From the NCBI GenBank assembly GCA_015232455.1, contig JADFZQ010000002.1, positions 1 to 64,000 on the forward strand: 64,000 nucleotides of DNA. Direction: 5' to 3'. The notes under the pieces were generated by a model. It had not been told where the DNA came from and did no database searches. It was given only the letters and a program-made list of their open reading frames with translations. The stretch's first letter is position 1, and each line of letters begins with the position of its first letter. The DNA is from Desulfamplus sp. (GTDB lineage: Bacteria > Desulfobacterota > Desulfobacteria > Desulfobacterales > Desulfobacteraceae). Below are positions 19,518 to 29,050 of the stretch, piece after piece. A program made the position numbers and the translations under genes.

Positions 19518-21080
19518 ATGAAAAAAGAACCTGCAAGACAATTTAACCTTGTTGATGAAGATTGGATTCCAGTGGCTGGAGAGGGGAAGGTCAATTTAAA
19601 GAGAATTTTTACTGATCCTACCCTTAAAGCTCTTGGTGGAAATCCTATTGAAAAGATAGCTCTAACCAAACTGCTTCTTGCAATTGCCCAAGCAGCATAC
19701 ACACCAAAAAGTGATGAAGATTGGAGAGAATTAGGGGCAAAAGGCATGGCAGAAAAAGCGTTAAATTATCTTGAAGAAAAAAAAGATTGTTTCTGGCTGT
19801 ATGGAGATAAGCCTTTTTTACAGATGCCTTCGATTAATAAGGCACAAATACAGAGTTTTAGTGCTGTACTTCCTGATATAGCAACGGGCAATACAACAAT
19901 CCTTATTGAAAGTCAGGTTGAAAGAACATTAAAAAATGATGAAAAAGCCCGCCTTCTTGTGTTTTTATCAGGTTTTGCTCTTGGAGGTAAAAAGACAGAC
20001 AACAGCGTTGTTTTGACAAAAGGGTACTCTGGAAAAACAAATGACAAAGGAAAACCTGCTACAGCTAAACCTGGTCCATCAATTGGATTTTTGGGTTATC
20101 TGCATTCATTTCTTTGTGGGAACTCTATTTGTGAAAATATCTGGCTTAATTTAGCAACACAACAAGATATTAAAAATATTGGTCAGTTTAATAAAGGAGT
20201 TGGAATACCGCCTTGGGAGCGTGTGCCAGAAGGTGAAAACTGTCCCGCAGCAATTGAACTTAAATCAACTTTAATGGGAAGACTTATACCGTTATGCCGC
20301 TTTACATTACTTAGTGATAATGGAATGCACTATTCAGAAGGAATTGCATACCCAAGCCACAAAGAAGGAGGCTTTGATCTATCAATTGCAGTAGATTTTT
20401 CCAAAAAAAATTCAAAAGCAATATGGGTTGATCCTGATAAAAGACCATGGCGAGAATTGACATCACTTCTTTCATTCTTTTCATCAGAAGGTGATGCGAA
20501 ATTTGATTGTCCGCAGCTTAGGCTTTCGATCTATCGAGCAAGAAAAGCAGTAAAGCAGTTCAGTATATGGTCTGGTGGTCTTAAAGTGAGCAGCAATGCA
20601 GGAGAACAATTTGTCTCTGGTAGTGATGATTTTGTTGAATCTGAAGCTCTTCTTAAAGCTGAGTGGTTAGGAGAAATTTGGTTTACCAAACTAAAACAAG
20701 AAATGGAGATACTTCAAGAGGTATCCAAAAATCTGTATGGCTCAACCATTTCATATTTTAAGCATCAAAAAGCTGATGGAAAAAAACAGGCAGAACAATC
20801 AACCCACCTATTCTGGCAACTTAGCGAACGAAGATTTCAGGAACTTATTGATTCCTGTGGTGATACAAGCGGAAATGAAACCAAAGCAATGCGTTATTTT
20901 TTCATAGAATATGCAAATCAGGCATACAACACATTCTGTCCAAGAGATACAGCACGGCAAATTGATGCGTGGGCTGCCTGCCGACCAAAATTATCAAAAT
21001 TTATGCCTGATTTACCAAAAAACATTACAGACCATAAAAAGGAGAGCGTAGAACAATGGGAACAGATGGAGATGTTTTAA
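19518..21080 (+). CDS. casA: Cascade large subunit CasA (Cse1/Cas8e)
   Basis: 520 residues from the ATG at 19518, preceded by GGAGGAAAG; an upstream in-frame ATG at 19428 lies in AT-rich non-coding sequence. The N-terminal FNLVDEDWIPV motif and the following KLLLAIAQAAY segment are diagnostic of Cse1. In the complex it recognises the PAM and recruits Cas3. It overlaps casB by 25 bases. Confidence 0.93.
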   Translation: MKKEPARQFNLVDEDWIPVAGEGKVNLKRIFTDPTLKALGGNPIEKIALTKLLLAIAQAAYTPKSDEDWRELGAKGMAEKALNYLEEKKDCFWLYGDKPFLQMPSINKAQIQSFSAVLPDIATGNTTILIESQVERTLKNDEKARLLVFLSGFALGGKKTDNSVVLTKGYSGKTNDKGKPATAKPGPSIGFLGYLHSFLCGNSICENIWLNLATQQDIKNIGQFNKGVGIPPWERVPEGENCPAAIELKSTLMGRLIPLCRFTLLSDNGMHYSEGIAYPSHKEGGFDLSIAVDFSKKNSKAIWVDPDKRPWRELTSLLSFFSSEGDAKFDCPQLRLSIYRARKAVKQFSIWSGGLKVSSNAGEQFVSGSDDFVESEALLKAEWLGEIWFTKLKQEMEILQEVSKNLYGSTISYFKHQKADGKKQAEQSTHLFWQLSERRFQELIDSCGDTSGNETKAMRYFFIEYANQAYNTFCPRDTARQIDAWAACRPKLSKFMPDLPKNITDHKKESVEQWEQMEMF

Positions 21081-21607
21081 AAAGAAAAGGACGAGGTGAA
21101 CGTTTTGCAGATTATGTAATTCAACGAATAAACGGCAAAGAGCATGGTTTAGGTAAAGATAATGCCTTTGGAGCAATATTAAGAAGAGCTGATAATCCTG
21201 CTACTGAATATCAGGCGTGGGAATACCTTATCTCATTTGGATGCGACATTGAAAAACCTTGGGAACGCCTGCCATTTTGCACAATTGGTGCAGCTTTGGC
21301 ACGAGCAAAACCTGAAAAAGACGGAAGGTTTGGAATTGGTAAAAGCCTTGCCTCTTGTTATGAAGATGGAAAAGATTCAGACCCTGCTAAAGCTAAATTA
21401 AGAAGGCTTCTTGCCTGTGATTCTATAGAAGAGGTTTGCAGCATCTTAAGACCATTATTAAGCCTTATTCAATCAAACAGTGTGCCTCTTTGCTATGGTA
21501 GGCTGTTAGATGAACTTCTATATTTTGGCGATGGTTCTAAAAAGAAAATCCTCTGGGCATCTGATTTTTATGGAAGGAGGTCAGATGATGATTCTCTCAA
21601 TGCTTAA
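21056..21607 (+). CDS. casB: Cascade small subunit CasB (Cse2)
   Basis: 183 residues, the normal length. The segment WEYLISFGCDIEKPWERLPF and the arginine-rich helical C-terminal half (KLRRLLACDS) fit the Cse2 family, which forms the dimer along the belly of Cascade. The start lies within the end of casA and the end overlaps cas6e by 23 bases, showing translational coupling. Confidence 0.92.
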   Translation: MGTDGDVLKRKGRGERFADYVIQRINGKEHGLGKDNAFGAILRRADNPATEYQAWEYLISFGCDIEKPWERLPFCTIGAALARAKPEKDGRFGIGKSLASCYEDGKDSDPAKAKLRRLLACDSIEEVCSILRPLLSLIQSNSVPLCYGRLLDELLYFGDGSKKKILWASDFYGRRSDDDSLNA

Positions 21608-22256
21608 ATTGAGCAGGGCTGACTGTAATGCTTTAAACATCAAAGATATATATAGCATTCACAAAGTTATTTATTCTCTTTTCCCACAACCTGACAATGA
21701 AAATACTCAGCAGCAAAAAGAAGAACAACCTTATGGAAATAAGCCTCATACAGATAAAGCAGAAAAATTATCTTCTCGTGATTTTCTGTTTGTTGATAAA
21801 GGCGGAGACTTTCATGCAAGAGAGATTTTAATTTTATCCTTGTCTCAACCTGCTTTGCCTGAATATGGAGAAATTTCTTCAAAAATAATACCAGAATCAT
21901 TCTTGCAAATGGACAACTACGGTTTTGAGGTAGTTCTTAATCCTGTTAAACGAGATAACAAAAGCGGTAAATTGATCTCTGTTAGAGGCAGGCAAAATCT
22001 TTTGCAATGGTTTATTGATAAAACAGAAAAAGGAGAACTTGGATTTACAGTTGATTCTAAAACGCTCCAAGTAAACCGTGAAGGTGTGCTGCGTTACCAA
22101 AAAAATGGAGCAACCTGCACACACAATACAGCAACATTTAAAGGTAAACTCAAAGTTACAGACCGTTCCAAATTTATCCAAACTTTTGAAAAAGGGATTG
22201 GTCGGGCAAAAGGGTTTGGATTTGGGCTTTTGCAGATTGTGCCTATAACTATTTAA
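21585..22256 (+). CDS. cas6e: crRNA-processing endonuclease Cas6e (CasE/Cse3)
   Basis: About 223 residues. The start is at 21585 (two ATGs in a row) because GGAAGGAGG lies four bases upstream. H26 in IHKVIYSLFP sits where the catalytic histidine of Cas6e is found. The C-terminal glycine-rich motif GIGRAKGFGFGLLQIVPI is diagnostic. It cuts the repeat hairpin and would leave an 8-nt 5' handle (GTGTTTCY). The gene lies before cas7 and cas5, unlike the E. coli order, where it follows them. Confidence 0.92.
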   Translation: MMILSMLKLSRADCNALNIKDIYSIHKVIYSLFPQPDNENTQQQKEEQPYGNKPHTDKAEKLSSRDFLFVDKGGDFHAREILILSLSQPALPEYGEISSKIIPESFLQMDNYGFEVVLNPVKRDNKSGKLISVRGRQNLLQWFIDKTEKGELGFTVDSKTLQVNREGVLRYQKNGATCTHNTATFKGKLKVTDRSKFIQTFEKGIGRAKGFGFGLLQIVPITI

Positions 22257-22368
22257 AATTTTATCGCCATTTAGCTTTAATTCATAGATGGCAAGTTGAG
22301 TTATAAATAAATTGAAGTGTTTTTATACACATTTAAAATCTAAACAAAAAATTAAGGAGATCTCTGTA

Positions 22369-23544
22369 ATGAACGCTAATAATCCATACCGCAATGTCCG
22401 CATTGAATTTCATATTCTTCAATCTTTTCCTGTATCTTGTTTAAATCGTGATGATGTAGGTGCACCAAAAACCGCAATGATAGGCGGAACTTTAAGAGCC
22501 AGAGTTAGCAGCCAGTGCTGGAAAAGAAGTATTAGACTTACAATGAAAGAGCTTGGCATTTCAATTGGAGATAGAACAAAATTGATTAACAAACTTATCT
22601 CTGATGAGTGCAAAGCATTAGGAGCAACTGACGAACAGGCTGAAAAGTGCGGTAGAGAAGTTGCAGCAGTCTTTATTAAAGAAAAAAGCGATAGCAAGCA
22701 AAAAAAAGGAAAGAAAGAGGAAATTGATGAAGATGATAATGTTGGTTCGTCAGAAGAATCTTCTGGAAAAAGTGATGCATTGCTTTTTATCAGCAAAGAC
22801 GAGGTAAGAACTATTTCACAAGCACTAAAAGATAACGGCTTTAATACAGAATTTTCAGAGGATAAAGTTGACTCTAAAGGAAAGGCTAAAACATCTAAAA
22901 TTGATATTAAAAAGAAGATAGAGTCTCTTATTGGAAAACCTAAATTTTCATTAGATGGTTTGGACATAGCACTATTTGGAAGAATGGTTGCTCAAGCTGC
23001 TAATCTAAATGTTGAAGCTGCATCATCTTTCAGCCATGCAATATCTACCCATAAGGTAACTAATGAAGTGGAATTTTTCACAGCACTTGATGACTGCAAC
23101 ACAGAACAAGGTTCAGCACACATGGGAAGTCTTGAGTTTAATTCAGCCACATATTACCGCTACATCTGTCTTGATATGGGGCAGCTTTGGGAAAATCTTG
23201 GCGGACAATCTATATCTGAAGCTGTAGAGGCATTTGTAAAATCTATTTACCTTGCTGTTCCCTCTGCACGCCAAACCACTCAAGCAGGATATTGTCCTTG
23301 GGAATTTGCAAAGATATTTGTTCGTAAAGGTCAGCGGTTGCAGATGCCTTTTACAACTGCTGTAAAACTTAAAAACAATGGATTTATTGATTCAAGCAAA
23401 GAGGCATTGTGTGAATATCTGAGCAAAAAAGAGAAACTTGCTGGCTCATTGTTTGGCAAAATTAAAGATTTTACCTTTGGAGAAGATGAAAATTTCAATA
23501 TTGATAAGCTCATTGAATCCATTCAAACAATAATTAAAAAATAA
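22369..23544 (+). CDS. cas7: Cascade backbone subunit Cas7 (CasC/Cse4)
   Basis: 391 residues from the ATG at 22369, with AAGGAGA at 22354-22360. Conserved segments: FHILQSFPVSCLNRDDVG, SSQCWKRSIR, the FSHAISTH motif and the C-terminal PSARQTTQAGYCPWEF. It forms the six-copy filament on the crRNA. An inserted K/E/D/S-rich loop lies at about residues 106-136 (KQKKGKKEEIDEDDN and following), in a region that is shorter in typical members. Confidence 0.93.
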   Translation: MNANNPYRNVRIEFHILQSFPVSCLNRDDVGAPKTAMIGGTLRARVSSQCWKRSIRLTMKELGISIGDRTKLINKLISDECKALGATDEQAEKCGREVAAVFIKEKSDSKQKKGKKEEIDEDDNVGSSEESSGKSDALLFISKDEVRTISQALKDNGFNTEFSEDKVDSKGKAKTSKIDIKKKIESLIGKPKFSLDGLDIALFGRMVAQAANLNVEAASSFSHAISTHKVTNEVEFFTALDDCNTEQGSAHMGSLEFNSATYYRYICLDMGQLWENLGGQSISEAVEAFVKSIYLAVPSARQTTQAGYCPWEFAKIFVRKGQRLQMPFTTAVKLKNNGFIDSSKEALCEYLSKKEKLAGSLFGKIKDFTFGEDENFNIDKLIESIQTIIKK

Positions 23545-23697
23545 CCTTACCACATATATTCTTAACGGTCATAAATTTAGTTTTTTTTATTCAATCCTTC
23601 AGCCGTGGGGTTAGTGCATAAAAGAAGCCCTTTTAAGAGGGCTTGGGTAAAAATTAGCCCGTAGCTTTAGCTTAGGGCGTAAAGAAAGGTGTAAGAT
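23545..23697 (+). other. Hairpin-containing gap inside the cas operon
   Basis: 153 bases between cas7 and cas5, unusual in an otherwise overlapping operon. It contains AAGCCCT/AGGGCTT (23625-23644) and a second imperfect hairpin GCCC..GGGC just after (about 23658-23680). The second resembles the GCCCTGAAA-type palindrome at 12077-12098. No T-run follows either, so full termination is unlikely; it looks like a repeat insertion or a point of partial attenuation. Confidence 0.5.
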
Positions 23698-24426
23698 ATG
23701 GAAAACAATAAATATATACTTCTCTGGCTTGAAGCTCCCCTCCAATCATGGGGTTCAGATTCCAAGTTTGGGCGTAGAGATACTCTGCCTTTTCCTACAC
23801 GATCAGGGGTGCTGGGTATTGTTCTTTGTGCACTTGGAGCGTCAGGAGAGCAAAAAGAGCTTCTTGCACGTATGGGACTGCCGCTTCGCCAGACTGTAAT
23901 ATCTTGTATATCGGCAAAAGAGACCAAGCAAGGTGTTACAAAAAGAGAGCGAGACCCTTTTTTAACTGATTTTCAGATGGTTGGCAGCGGATATGATGAT
24001 AAAGACCCTTGGGAGAAATTGCATATCCCAAAAACAAACGATGGAAAACCTGCTGTAGGTGGCGGAACAAAGCTGACTTACAGATACTATCTTCAAAACG
24101 CTGTATTTGCAGTGATTATGGAGACTCCTTCTGACCTTGCAGAATCTTTTGCCTTTGCATTGCAAAATCCTGTTTATGATCTCTATCTTGGTCGCAAAAA
24201 CTGTGTTCCTACAGAATTTATATATCAAGGAACATTTGACAGTGAAAAAGATGCAGAATCTCGTGTTTTATCATTTATGGAAGATAAAAATCTGATTGAG
24301 GATTTTCGTGTTTTAGATGGCGAACAGAGTGAAGGTGATATGATGATGACATTAAATGATGTCCCTGTCCAGTTTGGAACTGTAAAAAAATACAGAGACA
24401 GACGTGTTACGGTGGTGCGATCATGA
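23698..24426 (+). CDS. cas5: Cascade subunit Cas5 (CasD)
   Basis: 242 residues. The N-terminal LWLEAPLQSWGSDSKFGRRDT and TRSGVLGIVLCALG segments are the Cas5e signature. It binds the 5' handle of the crRNA. Its TGA overlaps the cas1 ATG (ATGA). Confidence 0.93.
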   Translation: MENNKYILLWLEAPLQSWGSDSKFGRRDTLPFPTRSGVLGIVLCALGASGEQKELLARMGLPLRQTVISCISAKETKQGVTKRERDPFLTDFQMVGSGYDDKDPWEKLHIPKTNDGKPAVGGGTKLTYRYYLQNAVFAVIMETPSDLAESFAFALQNPVYDLYLGRKNCVPTEFIYQGTFDSEKDAESRVLSFMEDKNLIEDFRVLDGEQSEGDMMMTLNDVPVQFGTVKKYRDRRVTVVRS

Positions 24427-25382
24427 ATATAAACGATAGAGAGTTGGAGCTAAATAAAATTTCATCTGATGATGAGCTATTTTCGGCATTACAACTAACT
24501 AATGCCGAAAATAGCTACAAACACGAAGGTAAAAAAAGGCTATTTGTCAAAATAACAAGAAATAGTCTTCCACAAATAAAAGACAAATATCCCTTTCTCT
24601 ATCTTGAACACGGTAGATTATCAATTGATGATAGTAGCGTGAAATGGGTTGATTCCGATGCTAACGTAATTCGTCTTCCTATTGCCACAATCAATACTAT
24701 TCTTTTAGGACCTGGAACAAGTATAACTCACGAGTCAGTAAAAGTTATGGCTGCTGCTAATTGCTCAATCTGCTGGGTAAGTGAAGATGGTCTGGTGTTT
24801 TATGCTGTTGGTCAAAGCCCTACATCTGATTCAAGAAATATGAGAACACAAATGCAGATAGCTTCCGATCCAAAAAAATCTTTAGAAGTTGCAAGAAGAA
24901 TGTATGCCAGAAGATTTCCAGACCAAGATTTAAAGGGAAAAAATCTTAAAGAGATGATGGGTATGGAAGGTCATAGAGTGAACCATTATTATGCTGAAAT
25001 GGCTGAAAAATATGGCGTTGGGTGGAAAGGTCGTGTTTATAAACCCGGTAAGTTTGAGCTAAGTGATATAACAAATAAAATATTAACTTCCTCAAATGTT
25101 TCATTATATGGGATTTTAACATCAGCGATTTATAGTATGGGATACTCTCCACATATTGGTTTTATCCATTCAGGGAGTCCATTACCGTTTATCTATGATA
25201 TGGCAGATTTATATAAAGATAAGCTCTGTATTGACCTTGCTTTTGCATTGACTAAAAAAATGGGAGGCAGATACAGCAGGGAGCTTGTTGAAGAGACATT
25301 TATAAATAGGGTCATTGAAATGGATATACTTGGAATAGTTGGCAGAGATATTAAAGCAATGTTGGAGGGAAGTGATAAATGA
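24423..25382 (+). CDS. cas1: CRISPR integrase Cas1 (type I-E)
   Basis: 319 residues. Metal ligands align with E. coli Cas1: E182 in MEGHRV, H249 in FIHSG, D259 and D262 in IYDMADLYKD, with the same spacing between the last three. The N-terminus has about 40 extra residues compared with E. coli Cas1. The ATGA overlap with cas5 supports this start. With Cas2 it inserts new spacers at the leader end of the array. Confidence 0.94.
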   Translation: MNINDRELELNKISSDDELFSALQLTNAENSYKHEGKKRLFVKITRNSLPQIKDKYPFLYLEHGRLSIDDSSVKWVDSDANVIRLPIATINTILLGPGTSITHESVKVMAAANCSICWVSEDGLVFYAVGQSPTSDSRNMRTQMQIASDPKKSLEVARRMYARRFPDQDLKGKNLKEMMGMEGHRVNHYYAEMAEKYGVGWKGRVYKPGKFELSDITNKILTSSNVSLYGILTSAIYSMGYSPHIGFIHSGSPLPFIYDMADLYKDKLCIDLAFALTKKMGGRYSRELVEETFINRVIEMDILGIVGRDIKAMLEGSDK

Positions 25383-25681
25383 TTGTAGTTATCGCCAATG
25401 ATCTACCGCCAGCAGTAAGAGGAAGAATGAAGCTTTGGTTTATTGAGCCGCGTCCAAATGTGTTTGTCTCTGGCATTAAAGATTCAGTTGCTGATAAGGT
25501 AGTTGATTATCTCATGGAACATTGTCCGCCAGAATCAGGAATTATCATTTTTCAACGAATTAATATCCCTCCGTTCTATAAAATAAGGGGCTTGGGTGAT
25601 CATATTAGAACTTTGGCTGAAATCAGTGGGATGCAATTAGTTCAGGAAAAAGACGGTATTGCCAAAACCACAACATCTTGA
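25379..25681 (+). CDS. cas2: CRISPR adaptation protein Cas2 (type I-E)
   Basis: 100 residues, typical for Cas2e. MIVVIANDLPPAVRGRM and RPNVFVSG are diagnostic. It overlaps the end of cas1 by four bases (ATGA), and its stop lies only 33 bases before the first CRISPR repeat. Structural partner of Cas1 in spacer integration. Confidence 0.94.
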   Translation: MIVVIANDLPPAVRGRMKLWFIEPRPNVFVSGIKDSVADKVVDYLMEHCPPESGIIIFQRINIPPFYKIRGLGDHIRTLAEISGMQLVQEKDGIAKTTTS

Positions 25682-25714
25682 TATAAAGCTGCAATGTGAT
25701 GTCAAACTGTTGGT
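25682..25714 (+). promoter_or_regulatory. Very short CRISPR leader with IHF-like site
   Basis: Only 33 bases separate cas2 from repeat 1, so any longer leader must extend into cas2. TGTCAAACTGTTG (25700-25712), two bases before the repeat, matches the IHF consensus WATCAANNNNTTR at all but one position. IHF bending of the leader guides integration in E. coli type I-E; the role here is inferred. Confidence 0.4.
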
Positions 25715-27753
25715 GTCTTCCCCACGCCCGTGGGGGTGTTTCTGGTAGCAGGTATGGTAGCAAAAAATAAAAAAGGTCTTCCCCACGCCCGTGGGGGTGT
25801 TTCTAAAACAAACATCACGGTCAAGGAGACAGATGCAGTCTTCCCCACGCCCGTGGGGGTGTTTCCCCAGGATGCAAAAAAAAGCACTGCCAAGAGTAGG
25901 TCTTCCCCACGCCCGTGGGGGTGTTTCCCAAAGGATTGCGTAAACGTATCGTTGACAAAAGTCTTCCCCACGCCCGTGGGGGTGTTTCTCAGCATCTTGT
26001 AACACTTCTTGAGATGATTCAGTCTTCCCCACGCCCGTGGGGGTGTTTCTATCTGAAATATCGTATTGAGTCCAACCAGCTTGTCTTCCCCACGCCCGTG
26101 GGGGTGTTTCTCAGAATCCTGCCTGCAACCTTTTTTACGGGCAGTCTTCCCCACGCCCGTGGGGGTGTTTCTTGAAAGCAGAGCAGATGAGCTTATTGAT
26201 AAACTGAGTCTTCCCCACGCCCGTGGGGGTGTTTCCATCAGCTATGATTTTAGTTACATAATGAGTCTGGTCTTCCCCACGCCCGTGGGGGTGTTTCTGG
26301 AATGAAAGTAAATTTAAAAGTAGAAGGAAAGTCTTCCCCACGCCCGTGGGGGTGTTTCCTTCATTGTCAAAGCCAGTGCCGCATTCTGAACGTCTTCCCC
26401 ACGCCCGTGGGGGTGTTTCCAATATTTGCTTTGGTAAAGTTGATAGGCAGGTGTCTTCCCCACGCCCGTGGGGGTGTTTCCCAAATCCTCCCAGTCAGCC
26501 AGTGATTTTTTGGGTCTTCCCCACGCCCGTGGGGGTGTTTCTATATACCAGAAATTCTTCTTACTCAGTGGCTGGTCTTCCCCACGCCCGTGGGGGTGTT
26601 TCCGGTTTATCGCTTCCTGTTATCTCTGTTTCCGTGTCTTCCCCACGCCCGTGGGGGTGTTTCTATCTTCAAGATGTTTATAGTTTTTATTAAAAAGTCT
26701 TCCCCACGCCCGTGGGGGTGTTTCCATTAAAGAGTTTGACGCTGAAGAATGGTCGTTGTCTTCCCCACGCCCGTGGGGGTGTTTCTTTGAAGGAAGTTTT
26801 ATAATGCAAGAGACAATGGTCTTCCCCACGCCCGTGGGGGTGTTTCCTCTGTCATGGAGTTGGATTATCTTATCAAGCAGTCTTCCCCACGCCCGTGGGG
26901 GTGTTTCCTGCAACCGTATTGCTGATCTGAAAAAAGAGCTGTCTTCCCCACGCCCGTGGGGGTGTTTCCAGCATGGACAATATCAAGAAAAGCAGCAGCA
27001 ACGTCTCCACGCCCGTGGGGGTGTTTCCAAAAGGGGCAAAGCCGATATGTCAAAAAAATGGTCTTCCCCACGCCCGTGGGGGTGTTTCTTATGAAGATGG
27101 TAGTAATAGCAGTATGATTGCTGTCTTCCCCACGCCCGTGGGGGTGTTTCCACAAAGCAGAAAAAAGAAGTGTTGACAGTTGAGTCTTCCCCACGCCCGT
27201 GGGGGTGTTTCTTGAAGAAAATCCTCTTCTTTTGCCACAGATACGTCTTCCCCACGCCCGTGGGGGTGTTTCTACAGCATTTGATAGATACGGTCTTGAT
27301 ATGTTGTCTTCCCCACGCCCGTGGGGGTGTTTCCAGATGTGAGTCTCACAACAAATCATCAGGAGGGTCTTCCCCACGCCCGTGGGGGTGTTTCTTGTGG
27401 TGGGTTTTCTATTTGTATTATATTGGCAGTCTTCCCCACGCCCGTGGGGGTGTTTCTAAATCCTGTGTTTTCTCATTATAACCATTATAGTCTTCCCCAC
27501 GCCCGTGGGGGTGTTTCTGCAAGTTGTGTTGAAAGAGACGGGAAACTCTAGTCTTCCCCACGCCCGTGGGGGTGTTTCTAAATCTGAATCAGAAATCTCA
27601 ATCCCATTTTCTGTCTTCCCCACGCCCGTGGGGGTGTTTCTCCCGTTAATGATAGTGTTGTTCCTGATGCCGAGTCTTCCCCACGCCCGTGGGGGTGTTT
27701 CTTGTTTTTGGTGGAGCTAAGGACTACCAAAATAGGTCTTCCCCACGCCTGTG
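25715..27753 (+). CRISPR. Type I-E CRISPR array, 33 repeats plus a degenerate 34th
   Basis: 28-bp repeat starting GTCTTCCCCACG and ending GGTGTTTC, with the palindrome CCCCACG/CGTGGGG. Repeat starts run from 25715 to 27736, mostly every 61 bases (some 62, one 64, one 58). There are 33 spacers, of 33 bases in most cases counting the invariable pyrimidine after the repeat. Repeat 22 (27003-27027) has lost three bases. The last (27736-27753) keeps only about 18 bases with a C-to-T change and then diverges, marking the trailer end. Orientation (hairpin then 8-base handle) and the degenerate far end place the leader next to cas2. Confidence 0.98.
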
Positions 27754-27784
27754 TCAGAGCTATTATAAATAATTATGTATTACT

Positions 27785-29050
27785 TTATTCTCTGCTCTTT
27801 TCTACTTTCATCAGCAAAAAAGCACCTGCCATAAACAGAAAAAGAAGACTCAGAACACCCCATCGACTCTCACCTGTTATTCTGCTCACCACTCCCATTA
27901 GAAATGGTCCCGTAATAGCTGCAAACTTGCCAAATATATTGTAAAATCCAAAGAACTCACCACTCTTTTCAGGTGGAATAAGAGATGCAAAATAGCTTCG
28001 GCTAAGTGCCTGTAATCCTCCCATAGATGATGCAACAAGAAAGGCGATAAGCCAAAATGCAGCAACCTGAAGAGTCGAATCAGTTATTGAAGGCAATGCA
28101 AATGCAATACATGAGACAATGCAGTAAACAATAATCCCTGTCATAATCATATTTCTGGTTGAAAATCTCTTTGCAAGTCTGCCATAAAGAAGTGCAAAAG
28201 GAAATGCCACAATCTGAATGAAGAGAATAACAACAATAAGCAGAGTAACACTGAATCCTAAATCCCTGCCATAAGCACTGGACATGCTGATAACAGTATC
28301 AACACCGTCAATATAGAAAAAATAGGCTGCTAAAAACAGAAACGCTTGCCGATGACAGGTTTTAATCTCTTTAAATGTTCGAGCTATACGTTTGAAGCTG
28401 TCTGAAATAGGAGACAAAGATGCTGGAAGAGAGTTTTTCTGTTTAACATTTTTTATCATGGGTATTGAAAAGACAGCCCACCAGATAACAACGATAATAA
28501 ACCCTGCCTTTGTTTGAAAAACAGGTAATGTCCCTGTTGCAGAGTCTTTCCAGATGATAAGTGAAATAATAAACAGAAATGGAATTACACTGCCAATATA
28601 TCCCCAGGCATAACCCATTGATGAAACTTGATCCATTCTTTCCCTGCTTGATGCCACATCTACAATAGCAGCATCATAAAAGATATTGGAGCCAGCCCAC
28701 CCAACCCGTGCAAGAACAAAGAGTATCAAGGAGATAAGCCACATTCCCTCACCTACAAACACAAGTGAAAAGCTAAACAGCAAACCAATAGAGAGGAAAA
28801 ATCTAAATAACTTCATCTTCTGGTCTTTGTAATCTGCAAGCGTTCCTAAAATAGGAGAGAGCAATGCAAGAATCAGAGAAGCTGATGAATTGGCAAATCC
28901 CCAGTTGGCAGTTGAAACAGCATCAGCTATACCTTTTGATGAATAATCCTTAAAAAAAATAGGCATGATGGCGGTTACCATCACAAGAACAAATGCAGAA
29001 TTTCCAACATCGTAAAGTATCCAGCTTTTCTCTTCTCTGGTTAGTTTCAT
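27785..29050 (-). CDS. MFS transporter, UMF1/Atg22-like family
   Basis: 421 residues with about 12 membrane segments. The N-terminal EKSWILYDVGNSAF motif and GGLQALSRSYFASLIPP in the C-terminal half are diagnostic of the UMF1/Atg22-related branch of the major facilitator superfamily. The substrate is unknown; in fungi Atg22 exports amino acids from the vacuole. The gene ends 31 bases from the trailer end of the CRISPR array and reads towards it. Confidence 0.85.
   Translation of the reverse strand: MKLTREEKSWILYDVGNSAFVLVMVTAIMPIFFKDYSSKGIADAVSTANWGFANSSASLILALLSPILGTLADYKDQKMKLFRFFLSIGLLFSFSLVFVGEGMWLISLILFVLARVGWAGSNIFYDAAIVDVASSRERMDQVSSMGYAWGYIGSVIPFLFIISLIIWKDSATGTLPVFQTKAGFIIVVIWWAVFSIPMIKNVKQKNSLPASLSPISDSFKRIARTFKEIKTCHRQAFLFLAAYFFYIDGVDTVISMSSAYGRDLGFSVTLLIVVILFIQIVAFPFALLYGRLAKRFSTRNMIMTGIIVYCIVSCIAFALPSITDSTLQVAAFWLIAFLVASSMGGLQALSRSYFASLIPPEKSGEFFGFYNIFGKFAAITGPFLMGVVSRITGESRWGVLSLLFLFMAGAFLLMKVEKSRE

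Noticed and set aside
25637-27720. Many overlapping open frames on both strands with repeated PTPVGVF, PHARGGVS or KHPHGRGED motifs
   Set aside because: They are translations of the CRISPR repeats and spacers, not genes.
27736-27784. Leader at the right-hand end of the CRISPR array
   Set aside because: The terminal repeat is degenerate there and the repeat orientation places the 5' handle to the right, so the leader is at the cas2 side.
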